A DNA stretch of 64,000 nucleotides from Beroe forskalii (lineage: Eukaryota; Ctenophora; Nuda; Beroida; Beroidae), in NCBI GenBank assembly GCA_011033025.1, contig WFMF01000149.1, forward strand, positions 186,001 through 250,000. Reading direction: 5' to 3'. A model generated the notes under the pieces. It had not been told where the DNA came from and ran no database searches. It saw only the letters and a list, made by a program, of their open reading frames with translations. The translations under genes and the position numbers were made by a program. Below, one piece after another: positions 21,701 through 36,700 of this stretch. The first letter of the stretch is position 1. The number at the start of each line of letters is the position of its first letter.

Positions 21701-24700
21701 ATTACTTCAGTGTTCAGACGCAGTTAATAAACGCTATTATACGAGGAACGTTCAAAGGGAATTTATTATTATATGGATCTTTGATTCATTATATTTCGTC
21801 AATTGTAAATTTGAAATTGTTTTGTCATTTTTTAAAGATTTTGCCATGTAATTGTTAATTTTTTGTAATAAAAACCATGAATTGCTTCACTGCGCTGATG
21901 ATATAAGTTGCAATTCAATTAATGATATTCAATTTTTATGAAATTGCCATTCTCCTTACCTCCACGATGTTGTCTATCTGTGAGTCAACTTCTTCGTAGA
22001 TTCCAAAGACCCTCAGTTCGTTGGCAACCGCCACCTGTGATAGGGAAAAGTTGTGATGTTTAATTCTGGTTAGAGTACAGAGTTCAAAGTTATTTCGTAG
22101 AACAAAAAGTGATGCATTCTTCCGAGGACAACGATTAAATCCCATCGCTTCATGACTAACCAAGTACATGGGGTTATGACTGAGGCTGGTATTGCAGATG
22201 GTATGAAGTTGTTGAGGATCAAGGTGTTTGCAGTAGGTCTCCAGATGTTTCTGAACCACCACGTTCCGCTCTGATACGTCAGTAATACCTCCTAACACGT
22301 GCTCTGTGAAGTTAGCTTCACCCTGAGAAAGGAGGAAGGGTTATGCAATAATTGCGAAATGTTAGTCGTAAACATTCAATATATCGCAAATTTTCTGAAT
22401 GTTTTTTGCCAAACTTTTCAAAGCCATTTTGGTACTCAATTGTTGGTTTATTCCATCAACAAAAGTTATGATAAAGCCGTTGTTATCACTGCTCTGAATG
22501 GAGGAATTGATCGGAAATCGAAAGTATGGAGTGGCTAGACGCACCTTGCTGTTGTAGTTCCGTGTGAAGTAATCGTAGTGTTGTGAGGGAGTGGTGCACG
22601 TGATTATTATCCTGCACGTGTCTGGTATGGAGTTGGGGAGCCACGTGAAATCCTCAATAACGTGGCTGTGGTCGCTGTCTGCCGAGAGGGACTCCAGACA
22701 GTCGATAGCCAGGACAAAACGCTGTTTCTGGATGGCTTGGTTGAAATGTTCGATGTTATCCTGGGAAAGAAAGGGTTATTGAATAGAAAGTACAAACAAT
22801 GATAAGAACTAAATGGGCATAAGAAATAAGAATCGCCATTAACATTTTGCCAATTCTCGAACCATGAGAATTTTACAAGTCGGGCGCGCGCGGGTCGCTT
22901 TGCGCGAGCTATCGTGCTAGTACTTTGTGCGCAAGAAAAACAGACCAAGATTTTACATCTTTTTTCGGTTGAATCAACTGCATAGTGCTTTACTGAGAAC
23001 AATATTAAATTGATGAACTCCAAATAAACACCTGTAAGGCGCTCCACTGTTTGCTGGTGCACTGCGCAGTAAGGGGCACCTCCCCACTCCCCTCCTCCAG
23101 GTTAACCCCCAGAATCTGCAACACATTCTCCAACATATAAAACATGAGGGATAAGTCAGGGAAACGCATTACGCATTACCAGCCAGGAATAGGTGGCAAG
23201 TTACCGCTTCAAGTAAGTCCAAGTACAGACACGTTTAAGTAGGTAATTATTAATTTATGTAACCAAAGAAGAATTGTCGTCAAAGGCGTCAAGGACCAAG
23301 GGAATAACTAGGTCGTTATGGATAAGCCATTGTCTATACTCTATGTATCATTAGTCATTACTCATATAAGAGAGGTCCCTGCTGTAAGTACTGCACCCAA
23401 TGTAGTGAGTTATCAAGGGTACATCTGAGTCGTACTGTAGCGCCCATCTTGATAGCAGTGTGGATTTACCACATCCTTGCTGACCGGTTATCAGTAGGAT
23501 CGGCTGAGGGAGGAAAGGGTTAAAATACCAGGGTCTCAGGGACGACCAACATTCATTAAAATAGGTCCCACTATCGCATGATGTTTGCTTAGTCATGATC
23601 GTCATGTTGTCAAATGGCTGATAATCAAATTACCATTTGTGGCGGGACGCGCTCAGCGCGCGCGTTTGATGTAAGTAAAGACAGTGATGTATGGTGTATG
23701 AATTTGTCGCCGCGCGTTACGCAAAGTAACCGACTGAAGTGCCCGAATTTAATTTTATCCCATGTGTTTAGTCTCAAGTATTACTCGTAAGACTTTTGTC
23801 GTAAACTCGACTGTAGTACAAACCACAACATTTTAATACTATAAATTCAACTTTTATATGGAAAACGTACACAGTGATAGAGCACAGATATAAGTTGGGA
23901 AATTTCAATTTATCGTTGTTCGTACGAGCATATATTTATTTATATGTCGACTGTAGTATATATGTATTTTATCATTTATACAGCAGTAGTAGTATGTAAT
24001 TAACAAGCAATAGATGGACTTGTGCATATTTTAGCTGGTACAGACGCAAGTGTGACGTAAATGAGAGTCACTCGACTCTTTTGCTATATACCAGTAGGGC
24101 GGAACAATTTTAAATTCAAACAAAGAGCTCTTAAACATTAGTAGTTGATGAAGATCTATATACATATATATAGAGAGGGAATGAAATTCCTGAAAATAAT
24201 ACACTCAACGAACTATTTACATGTTACATAACACAGTTTATTTTAAATTTATTACATTCCTTATACAGATGAAGTGTAGTAAGTTATATGCACATGTTTA
24301 CTGAATATGTTGAAGAAGTTATTCAGCTTTAATATATATGTATGCAATACCAACATATTTTATTTAAATCTTTACACCGGTTAAACCTTCGGACGTATTT
24401 TAATCATCTAATTGAAAAACATATTCTATTTCATGCATTTCCAACCAAAGAGCAGTTTACTTGTACAAAAAGTTTATTTCAAAAACCTCGGTTTAAAATA
24501 TAATTGAAAACCAAACATACACATACATTTATTTATTTCCAAACCAAATACACCACCGATTTATTTCCCACCATCAGTCGATACAGTATATATAATTAAT
24601 TGAAGTTTTTCCCTGGAAGAACATAATAATATTATTATCTTTGAGAGATATATTTGTTAAATTCCTGGTCACAGCATTGCGGAGGAATTTCTCATTGGTC

Positions 24701-27700
24701 TACAGAGACGTACAGAGTGTACAAAGTTACCTTTATTAAGGTTTCGTATAGCGATAATCACACACGGTATAACACATTTTACTTTTGGCACATACGACTC
24801 AGTACTCGAAGTATTCGCATTCAGACAGGAATAGACTGCTGTACTTTGGCACACACTAGTTTACTCATATACTACTTAGTTTACTAAAATACCTGCTACC
24901 ACACGATTTACTACTTAACTAAAACAGCCTTTCTACTTTCTGACAAAACAAATATTGGCGAACCAGGTCTTTGAGTCACACAGGCACACTACCCTTGAGT
25001 TGAGCCACCATACTTTCTAGGTTACTAATGAGTATGATAGACCCTTTTCAGGAAATGCTACTCAATACAAGCTTTAGAGCTGATTCCAGATCTTATCAGC
25101 AAGGATTTCTAGTCTTTCCAGGTCTGTAAAGAATCAGACACAAATACAATCAATTTAACTATGGTTACTCAGGGATGTAAACTTTACTCAGACTGTCATA
25201 GTTATAGGGTGGTTCAACTCTTGACCCTTTTATTTTTCCTTCTTTGATAGTTCGCAAAACATGACAGAAAAACATGGCGTACGTCACACACATTAGACAG
25301 ACAACACCCTCAGAAGCCTAATACCCTATTAGGCTACATAGACAGACCACGAATGATAGGTTTTCAAGTGTCATGAAATCATCGCTGACATGCAAACACT
25401 AGTGTAGTTTAATCTATCAGTACGTTTAAATCATTCAGAAGCTCGGCGTCTAATATCCTAGCCAATCGTAAATAGACCACTTCATTACTAATCACCATGT
25501 TCGTGCTGATTGTTCTAGAACCTATTTCTTTAGTGTCTCACAAACCAACCCAGCCCAATGTCCAAATTGAATTTGATTACATCTCAAAAATCAAAACATA
25601 TTCACAAAAATCAAAACATATTCATGTATTCATAATGACTATTTGAATAGGAATAATTACGTATTCATGAGGCTGTTTCAAAATTAATTGCTATTTGCTG
25701 AGCATAACGTTTCTAATCACATCCTGCTTTTCCTACTAATAAGCATCTAATAACATAATGGCCATTCATAAGTCACAAACTCGCAAACAATGAAGCAAAC
25801 ACCTATTGTTAGTATTTGTTAGTTGGATTGACAGATTGTGTGTTGTATTCTGGTATTGTTACGACTGTCAATTGTTTTTGACAAACAAAAAAGCACTGTC
25901 ATTTGGAATGTCGCAACTACATTCCCATCGTGGCTGGTTTTTGTGTCCGTGCTATTGAGTTTGCAATGAGAACATAAGTTTGCAATACAGTAGAACAGTT
26001 GACAAGCTGTAAAAACATAAGGCTGATCAAGTGACCAGAATAAGTCAACTTGAGACAAGCCCTGTGGTTAAGAAGACAATTGCTTGTTGTCTCAGGGCAG
26101 CTTAATCGTGTCGAAAACACGTTCCAAACTTCAGTATTTGTGGTTGTTTTGCTATGATTTCCTCCATATTTTACATGTTTCCAAAATAAACACTTTTGCC
26201 ACGATTTCCTGCATTTTACATGTTTCTAAAATAAACACTTTGGCAAGCAACAGTGACAGCCTCCACAGAGCACTTCACAGGCACAGAGGAGAGGTCACGA
26301 GCAAACAATAGACGTTTTGAAGTGATGTCATTGTCATGGCTTAGAATGGTGAGTTGATGACGGTGAATCGCCTATTTTATTAGTAGGCTTAGGGGACAGG
26401 TAGCCAAGACAATGATTCCTTCGAAGACACTGAACATGATGTAATGGTGTTAAATTTAGAAGGAATGCTAAACGCGTGTGCTGGAATCCGGCGGTGAAAT
26501 CCTTATTATGGGAATGTGTGAGGTAATGAGTCGAGGTGAGGAACAGGATCCCGGAAACCTTGAACCTTCAAAATACCTTCCTGATTTCCTGATTTAGAAC
26601 CTTCAAAACCTGCACATTTCCCTATCTTCCTGATTTAGAATCTCCAAATCTTCCAGATTTTAGATTGTATTTGATACATACTGGATATTTCTGCAGAGCA
26701 TAAACTGCTCAAAAATATTTAAAAAAAGTTGCCGGAAGGGAGGATAAGGATTCTGCAGAAGTTAAGAAAAGAAGAGATTTGTAAATAACTTCTGCTGCAA
26801 AAATAAAACAAAAAGCAGGAAGGGAGGATCCGAATTCTTTAGAGATCAAAAAAGAAAAATAGAAAACAATCATGAGATATGACCCGTCAGAACCTCCAAA
26901 TTTCAAACCTATATGATATCTCTGCAGATCATCAATTGCTCAAAACTGAAAAAAGGTTTTCAAAAGGGTAAGATCGGGATTCTGCAGAACTCAAGAAAAG
27001 ACGATAAAAGACTCCATCGTAGATATAGTGCAATAAGAAGAAGTGAAGTGCTTGTGAAGCGCTATTAAGAAGAAGTGAAGTGCTTGTGAAGTGATGGTTG
27101 CGATTCACACTCAGTTCAGTCCTTATCCACTTATCCACTTCAAGTACACAGACACACATTGATATATTAGAGTATTGTATACTAGAGTATTTCAGAGTAC
27201 TAACATTTCCGGAGGAAGTCAGCTCAATTGTGGGTACTTGGTGAGTACATTAGGAAAAGTACTCTCAGCTTTTTAACCTTGTACTCTGGTTTTTTTAACT
27301 CTACAACCCACGGTGCAGATTCTGTACTGTGGAGTGTGGTCTGAAGTGCTGTGGTTTGATCCACAGAAGTGCTGTGGTATAAGAGTAGTGGATTAGAAGT
27401 ACCGTGCAGCGCAACAGAAGAAATTCAGAGTACTATGCAGAAAACCTTAATTATTTGACCTTCGAGGGATGTTAAATGGTGGCAGAGATTGAAATTTTCA
27501 CTCTCTTCGGTTGTGTTATTTCAAATTTAACAACTCAGGACTTCAGGAATATCTTTAATTTCATATCGTCTTGATATAATATTTGAAATAATATCTCAAA
27601 TGAGTACCGCAACCGCAAAGGCCTTTCAAATGCAGCCACCTTGTAGAGTCACAAGCCTGTCTTCCTTAAGAAATTCATGATCCTTTTAAATCTTTGAAAA

Positions 27701-30700
27701 TAGCATCCGGTTTTAATAATGTCATCATTTACCAGAAATTGAAATGACGTATTCTAATGAAGTGGAGACTGCTTAGCTGTCGAAAGTAGTTCAGAATTCT
27801 TATTAGATATCAAATGGAGCTAATTTTTCATTACTTAAACTGAATTGGAAATGTGATCAGAGACCTGACCTACTCGGTTATCTCAATAAGGAAGTTCTAA
27901 GGTTGAAATTAGCAACGTCACATAATATGGTCACATACGGATTCTAGCATTTAGCTGTCAAGGTAGGTTTTATCAAATATTGGGTGATCCATTATCTGAC
28001 CATCAATGGTGAACAGCCACGAACTTCCACCAATTAAAAGGGAGAGGGATTTTATCTATTTATTATTGTCATAATTTCTTTCTTTCAAAGCCCTTAGTGG
28101 TACCCCACCGTGGGTTTCAATCAATCAGTCGTATCTTTTTACATTGAACAACATCATGTGAAACTATCATAATTCTGTTGCCCTTTTCCTAATTGGCCAT
28201 GGCCATTAATAACTAACCGGTTAATCGATTAAATCACCCTTATAGGAACCACCTACAGTAAAACTTAGGAACACCCCATATCCAAAAAATTTAAAATTTC
28301 CACACAGACCAATTTTTACACTTTCTGAGGCCCGCTCGCTTCGCTCGCAAAGGTTGGCTACATTTTTTGCTAACGTGCTAATATACCACTGCAGAAGCCG
28401 AGTAAGACGTTTTGTGAAAATGAAATTGTCGCCTGATAATGATTTTAATCCTAAATTTACCCGAATTTCAAGGTGCCTGACGTGTGAAATCTAAAACGAA
28501 ATGGATTTCGATTGACAAGCACTAAGCAGGCGTCTGGGGGCGGCAGCCCCCAGAATCCAGACGTTCTGAGTAAATGAAATTTTCATCTTAAAGTGATTCT
28601 TACCCTAATTTTAGCCGAAATTTCAAGGTTCCTGACACAAGAAACTTAAATGAAATAAATTTCGAATGACAAGCAGGGGTCTGGGGGCGGCAGCCCCCAG
28701 AAGCCAGACGTTCTGAGTAGATTAAATTTTCATCGTATAGTGATTCTTACCTTATTTCAGCACAAGGTGCCTGACACAAGAAGCCTTAAACGAAATGAAT
28801 TTCGAATGATAAGCAGGGGTCTGGGGGCGGTAGCCCCCAGAAGCCAGGCGTTCTAAATAGATGAAATTGGCGCCTCATAATGATTCTTGAACCGTAATTT
28901 TAGCCGAAATTACAAGAAACCTAGAAGCCTGATTTCAGCACTTTTCAAGGTCAATGATTGCAATTGATCCACATTTACAGGGTGTTTCAAGACATGTGTC
29001 CAAATTTCAAATGGCTCTCAAAATCTAGCAAATATGACAGTGAAATTTTTGATTTATTTTGTAGGTAAGTGATTACATTTTCAAAATATCCATAAATCAA
29101 ATAACACTAATATTCGCAAGCCTCAGTTGGACCAACAAAATTGAGTAGAGTGTCTAAAAGGTATGCAAAACAGCAAATCTCTTGGCATGCATCAAATTTG
29201 GAAATTTTCAGTTTCAATTGTGAAAAGGATGTCATTGCAAACATCTGGAAACTTTTTGGGCATAAATTCAAAACCTATTGACGTAACAAGAAGATTGTAA
29301 ATCATTGCTGAATCTTTCATTGAATTTCCAGTACAGTTTCAAAATAGTCACACTATTTATGAAACACCCAGTAAATAAGTTGATCATTGGACGCACAGTA
29401 TCTGATAGAAGGTGTGAACACTGGATAAATTTCATAAGTTCATTCAATAACACGAATCTTATCAGTTATCATCAGTTTGTACTTCAACTAATCGCCCTCA
29501 GCATAAGGGGTAAATAAATTTTGAGAACTAGTCAGACAATAATAGAGTTTTTCCTGTCTGTAATCATAATTTCCTGATTAATTTTCCTGATTAATGAATT
29601 TTTTGTAATCATAATTCAAAATACTGTAATCAATTTCTATAATAATTTTCTGTGTTTGCTTCATTAAAATTTCCACCGAAATTATGAAATTTCCTCTTTT
29701 TTTCCCAAATTTCCACGCAGATATCTGCCGGTCTGCTGCGGTTATTGGCGATGGGAGGAACACTCAACACTCCTTTATGTGATACCACGCCCATAACGTT
29801 ACCATACATGGACTTCAGGTTACCATGGTTACCAGTGTCTCATTGTAGCCATAGTAACCTGCACAAAACAAAAGTTTGCACCCAAAAATAGCCACAGCCA
29901 CAACAATACAATGTAGACAATGGAGTTTTGTAACAATAGCTCCAACTCTCTTCGAAGAATGAAGAGTGTTTGCAGTTAAATTACTTGTTTGAAGAAGAGG
30001 TCAGAAGTGTGGTTTTTATTGCAATATTGAACATATCTTCTTGGAGGGGGATGGATGGGCCAATTCCGAACCCCGGCGGATGGGAACAAGTCCTGTTCAC
30101 TCCCCAGAATTGAGCATATCATTCAAGCAATCATAGAATTTTCTTGAATGAAAAATTTATTTAATTCATTCTTCTTAAATGGCTCAGTGGTAAAGATGCA
30201 TATCATTAAATATTATCATATTTTCTATACTGTACTAGTAACATTGAGCCAAAAAATTTTACAGCTCAACAGGTGTCACTACATAAACCGTTTTAATTAG
30301 AGTGTTGAAGTTAGTTTCAAAGTGTGACATCCATTATCAATTTTTTGATCAAATGGTGCACAATTTTGAAACATAGCGCTACATGAATGTGTGATCTGAC
30401 TAAGATGGAACCAACTAAGACACCATTGATCGAACCGGGGCAGTTTTGCGACCGAGGGTTCAGGATTATCCTCGATAAAAACTGAAGCCAATTTATCAGT
30501 CGGTCGTCTTAGACAAACGTTAATCCTCGGTAAATACCGTGGCCGAGGACCCGGTTAATCATTTAGACGTTATCAATAGAATGTCTAACCACCAATGGCA
30601 CGAACCTTGCTGGTGGGCTCGCCAATGGAGTAGGCGTGGCTGTTTAGGGTGTCCAGGAGTCCCAATCCGAAGTCAGCTAACCTGCTGGGGTCCCCGTTCC

Positions 30701-33700
30701 GTGCCTCAAACAGGTGGTGTGAGAGAATCATCTGAAAACAAAGATTGGGTAAATAATCATGTGAGAAATTAAACGAAATTGATACTTTGATAGTTGAATG
30801 AATTAGAAAATTAATTGATTAAATGATTAACTATAATAAAGTGTGCGGGCGAAACTTTTTGAAACCATATTTCCTGCTTTACTGTAATCCTCCTCGAGCT
30901 CTGAATCCGTCCACCCGCTATTCCTCAGACCTCCCTCTCCTTTACTCAGTTCCAAATCCTGAATCTTCCTCGCTCTTTCTCAATACCTGTGATCACTCAA
31001 GTGCCTAATATCTTAATGTCAGCGCCGATCGGCGGCGTATTAGCTTTCCCGTAAAATCACACTGACATTGACCAATCAGCACGCGAGACGACTCTCACCT
31101 CGCGTGCTGATTGGTTTCAGATGGACCTATGGGCAAACTAATATATACGCCGTGTCTACCTTATAAAACCACAGTTGAGCAGATAATGAGCCTTTGCAGC
31201 CCGAGGAGGTGTGAGATTATTAAAATGTGTTGTATAGCTTTTAGCACACTGCACCACAATCTAGAAGATCTCGGGCAGAAAGCAGCCGATTTCGCGTCAT
31301 TAACACCCCATTCTAAGCCTTAATAATGACGTCACTCTACTCTGATAGGAGTTATTCCTGCATTACGATCTAGAGGAGGTAGTGGTTCGAGAAGCCTGTA
31401 CAGTTTTCACGGCGAGCAGTGGTGGGCAGACAAATTGGAAATGGTATATCTATCTACCTCTGGGCGACACGAGCAGGAAAATATAATCTTTGACGTCGTC
31501 CATTTCCGAATCTCAGCCAAGATAACAGCGTCATTCCCACGGATTCTACCTGATAGTTCCCATCCAGTAGAAATCTTAAGACTACTACTAGAATTTATAT
31601 CACGAAATCTGAATATACTGCGGTGCGACAAAAAGTTCATGTTATAGTGACGCAATATTTTCGGGTTTTCCAATATTGGGTGTCGCGGAAAGTATTCTAC
31701 GGTAATTGGAATTTAAACTCTGTTGAATAGTTCCACTATTAGCATATGATCGTACCATGGGATAAAGAGTCCCAGATGTTCTAAAATGGCTCGAAAAATA
31801 GGGCAGTAATCTCTGGAATTTTTTGATACCCTGATCTAAGCTTCTAAGGAAGTACCTACTCAAGAATCGAGATAATGGGTTAGAAACTCTGACCACAAAA
31901 TGTAGAGGGACTGAAAATTCAGCAGAATTGTTTCAGTACATTAAGTCCCGCTTTCAAATTCCAAAAGCGTACACACTTTTGCTGTACACCTGAAGATACG
32001 CCATGCGCACTTAGTCAAACACAAGGAATTCTAAGAATTTGAGATCTGAGTAGCACTTGATATATTGCACTTTATCTCGTAGAGTTGCTACCTCACAGAT
32101 TGTTATCATAAGTTGTTATTTTGCTACTACAGCTGACAATTGACTTCGTCAGAGAGGTTTTCGTCATGCATCAGTTACGTAAGATTACAGTCTTTCATGA
32201 AGCAGAATATTCGATGATTCGACAAAGGAAGATGCTCAGTTTTAGACCTTTCCAATTACCAATTAGCCCATCAAGAAACTTCATTGAGTTCATCTTGCTG
32301 TTCAATGTCAAGAAAGCAATCTGTAGACTAAATATGATATGTTCCGCATATTTTGCAATAAGAAACACCCCTCAGCCAAGAGAGTCCAATATGATATATC
32401 TCGTACTGAAATAGTTTGGATGACAAAAGATAAAATCAGCAGTTGCCCTCCAGAAAGTAAAATAGCTTTTGCATATTGTATATATCTTCTAACATGTGTT
32501 TCATAGAGCGTATATAAATAGCTTAGATATTTCGAAACAAGCCGTTCTTTCAGCTGTGTTTCCTATGCAAAATATTTCAAATCAAGCACCATTTTGATTG
32601 TAGGGCTCACAGGATTTCCTTACACACTCAACTCTAGTCTCTAGTGCAGTTAGTTCTCTTTGAACTGACATTCTACAACTGGCAAAGAGAAGTAAGGATT
32701 GTGCAACAAGTTTATTTGGTTATTTTCAAATTTGGAATAGCATTTCATAAGCTCACGGTAAACTCTTATCGCATATATAATCTTAGCGCAATTAACATTG
32801 ACCTAAGTAAACGACTTAACGATTTCATCATTCTTAATTATCTTAAATTCAAAAGCTCTAAAAACCAAGTTTAGTGATTCTTTTGTCGTCATAATACGCT
32901 GACACCAATGCCTTCAAAAATTAATAAATTTAATATTTCTCTGATAACAGACAAAAGCAATTAAAGGTCCTGAATAAAACACAAGGATTTCACTATTTTA
33001 GGAGATAATTTTGACAAATAATTAGGTTTTTGTAGTAAAGTAAGTATGAAAATAATATCATTCATTTTGTAGGGTTTTATCAATTTGAATAAAACAATTA
33101 CTTCACTTTGTCGTCATATAGCACTATTTGAGGAGGACGGCCATTGAAATTACTCACTATTCCATACTCAATCTTACTAGAAGCCTCCAAGTTCTAGTAA
33201 GTACTTATGATAAACTCTACATTATAAATGGTCCTTTTTCAATAAACAAACTTGAACATTCAATATTCATGCTCAATTGCATATTATCGCCCTTTAATAA
33301 CCTTTATGCTATTGTATGCCCCAGTGAACAGGGATTCCAATTAACTAATTAAATGAACCTAATTACTGTGAAATTACTGTGCAATGGGCAGGGAACCATT
33401 CATATATCTATTGATACTTGTTGCAATAGAAAACTCAACATAGCCTTAAACCAACAATTGGCGGTCGAATGCGATGTAATTTTAAGGCTTGGCGTTTGTA
33501 AATTAGTGATGTCACACACATTTTCGGTGAACTATCCTACATAAAAATAAGCGGCAGATGAAATAAAAAGTTTGTTGTATACAGTTAGTCAGACCTCACT
33601 GTAGTCTATATAATTGTATATAATAGTACATGATAGTAAAGTACGAAGTTTGAGCTCAAATTTACATAAAAAGTTTGATCAAACTCCGGAGAACTTTTCA

Positions 33701-36700
33701 GGAAAATGACCTGCCCTCCTAGAATAATATTTTTAAGTGTATTATTTGCATTTTCATTTTGGAGTCGATCCAAAAAGATTCCCGCCCTGGCCAGGGCGGT
33801 AACCCCCCGCGGTAAAAAGAAAACTGGCCAGGGGTATAAGTTAGAGATTTGAGTGTCACAGGGTGATTCCCGCCCTGGCCAGGGCGGTAACCCCCCGCGG
33901 TAAAAAGAAAACTGGCCAGGGGTATAAGTTAGAGATTTGAGTGTCACAGGGTGATATAATATATAATATATAATATATAATATATAATAATATCATGATA
34001 ATTGGGAGCAAATTTGGAAAGCCGAGATGTCAAGAACGGGAAATGGTAGAGCCATGATCGAGGTCAGGTTTCGTTTATCTAAGATGGGAAAATGTTATAG
34101 GCTATAAGAGAAGTTCTGGTGACGTCATTTTCACGTCACTATGACGTCATCAACTTAGCGAAATTTTCTTGTTTTTTAGCGAAAATAGGTCGTTTTCGAG
34201 CGCATTTTTCACCAAGACGGAATGGAGATAGCTCAAAAATGTTTGAAAATCGTTAGTTGGAAATTTAATGAGCTTTCAGAAAATCATATGGATCATTGGG
34301 CTATCTCGTTTTTTCATCGAGATATACGCAGTTTTCTAAGGTGCGGTGAAAAATTAATTTCCAAATTATAGCATTTGGGGGTCCGAATAACGGGGGTCCG
34401 AATAAAGGGGGTCCGAATAACGGGGTTCTGAATAACGGGGGTCCGAATAACGGGGGGTCCGAATAACGGGGTCCGAATAACGGGGTCCGAATAACGGAGG
34501 TCCGAATAACGGGGGTCCGAATAACGGGGGTCCGAATAACGGGAGTCCGAATAACGGGGGTCCGAATAACGGGGGTCCGAATAATGGCAGTCCGAATAAC
34601 GGGGGTCCAAATAACGGGGTCCGAATAACGGGGAAATATACGATGGACTAGTGAAGCACGTGAGTTCACGCGGACGTTTTGTAGAAATTAGGGGATTTGA
34701 AGAAATTGATATTTACACGGGATTTTCGACATGATCACGTTGAAATGAGTTTAAATACGATTAATGCACGTGAAATTAGATTGAATTGCTATATTTCAGC
34801 ACGTGAGTACACACGGACGATTTGTAGAAATTAGGGGATTTGAATAAATTGATATTCACACGGGATTTTCGACTTGGTTACGTTGAAATGAGTTCAAATA
34901 CGACTTATGCACGTGAAATTAGATCTGGTTGCTATATTTTTAGCACGTGAGTTCACGTGGACGATTTGTAGAAATTAAGAAATATAACAATTCTAGTAAT
35001 TGCAAGTTAGAATAACGTAGTTTTGGACTTCGTCAGGGTGAGTTATGTGGGTTAGACTTGCGTGTGGGCTAGTAACGTGGGTTCTGACTACGTGAGGGCA
35101 AGTTACGTGGTTCCAAACTGCCTTTGGGCAAGTAACATGGGTTCAAACTACATACATCTGTCAAGATATCACCACCAAAACCGTTGGACGGTTGGTCTAG
35201 TAACCCCCCGCGGGTTTGGATGTGACAACGGAACCTGAAAAGAGACAATATGGGCTGATCACATCCAAACCAGCGGGGGGTTACTAGACCAACCGTCCAA
35301 CGGTTTTGGTGGTTTATAATATATAATAATATATAATATATAGCATGATAATTGGGAGCAAATTTAAAACGATGAGATGTCAAGAACGGAAAATGGTAGA
35401 GTCATGATCGAGGTCAGGTTTTGTTGATCTAAGATGGGAAAATGTTATAGGCTATAAGAGAAGTTCTGGTGACGTCATTTTCACGTCACTATGACGTCAT
35501 CAACTTAGCGAAATTTTATTTCTTTTTTAGGTCATCTTTGTGCGCATTTTCACCAAGAAGGAATGGAGATAGCTCAAAATGTTGAAAAATCGTTAGTTGG
35601 AAATTTAAAGAGCTTTCAGAAAATCATACGGATCATCGGGCTATCTCGATTTTTCATCGAGATATACGCGATTTTCTAAGGTACGGTGAAAAATCGATTT
35701 CCAAATTATAGGTCAAAACTGAAACGAGTGAGATGTACCAAGTATCTTGAGATGAGACCGGTCAAAGTATGCTGTACTTAGGCGGAATTGTCTTATAGGC
35801 TATATGAAAAGTTGGTTTGAGCCTATTTGGGTGCTGTGATGACGTCATCAAAATCGCGTAAAACCACTAAAATAGCGTATTTTGCGATAAAACGCTATTT
35901 TGCGCTACTTTGAACATCTCTTACTCAAAGAGTTTTCATCGGATTATGTTTTACTTCGATATTTTGCTTTTAGATCTCGAGATTTAGCTATAAAAATAGT
36001 TTCAAGGTGATCGGTCGAAATATGTTGTCATGTGAAGCCCTTAAAAATTGAGCTGCAAAATGGTTGAAATTGCGTTTATGACGAAAAATTGTACTGTAGT
36101 CCTATTCTGTGATACGATGGTGAACTAATAATGGTTTCTTCATGTCTAGCAGTGACTATATGTGGGAAATATACGATGAAATAGTGAATCACGTGAGTTC
36201 ACGCGGACGTTTTGTAGAAATTAGGGGATTTGAAGAAATTGATATTTACACGGGATTTTCGACTTGATTACGTTGAAATGAGTTTCAATACGACTATTGC
36301 ACGTGAAATTAGATCTGGTTGTTATATTTCAGCACGTGAGTACACGCGGACGTTTTGTAGAAATTAGGGGATTTGAAGAAATTGGTATTTACACGGAATT
36401 TTCGACTTGGTTACGTTGAAATGAGTTCAAATACGACTAATGCACGTGAAATTAGAACTGGTTACTATATTTCAGCACGCGAGTTCAAGTGGACGATTTG
36501 TAGAAATTAAGAAATATATCAATTCTAGTAATTCCAAGTTAGAATAACGTAGTTTTGGGCTTCGTAAGGGTGAGTTACGTGGGTTAGACTTTCGTGTGGG
36601 CAAGTAACGTGGGTTTGGACTACGTGAGGGCAAGTTACGTGGGTTCAAACTGCGTTTGAGCAAGTTACATGAGTTCAAACATAAATCTGTCAAGATATCA

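Larger units (their letters stand above)
23504..30605. other. 7.1-kb TTC41-like intron
   Basis: I see no exon-like sequence here beyond short frames. It contains a GCGCGC-rich patch (23,640-23,740), a 47-bp tandem pair (about 26,150-26,250), three diverged copies of a repeat around TTTCTGCAGA and GGGAGGATAAGG (26,690-27,010), a 29-bp pair (27,030-27,090), hairpin-bearing repeats (28,480-28,900) and a dispersed repeat copy at 26,325-26,380. Confidence 0.5.

Noticed and set aside
34301-34669. Arg-Tyr-Ser-Asp-Pro repeat protein
   Set aside because: It is a by-product of the GGTCCGAATAAC minisatellite, with no start context or neighbouring exons.
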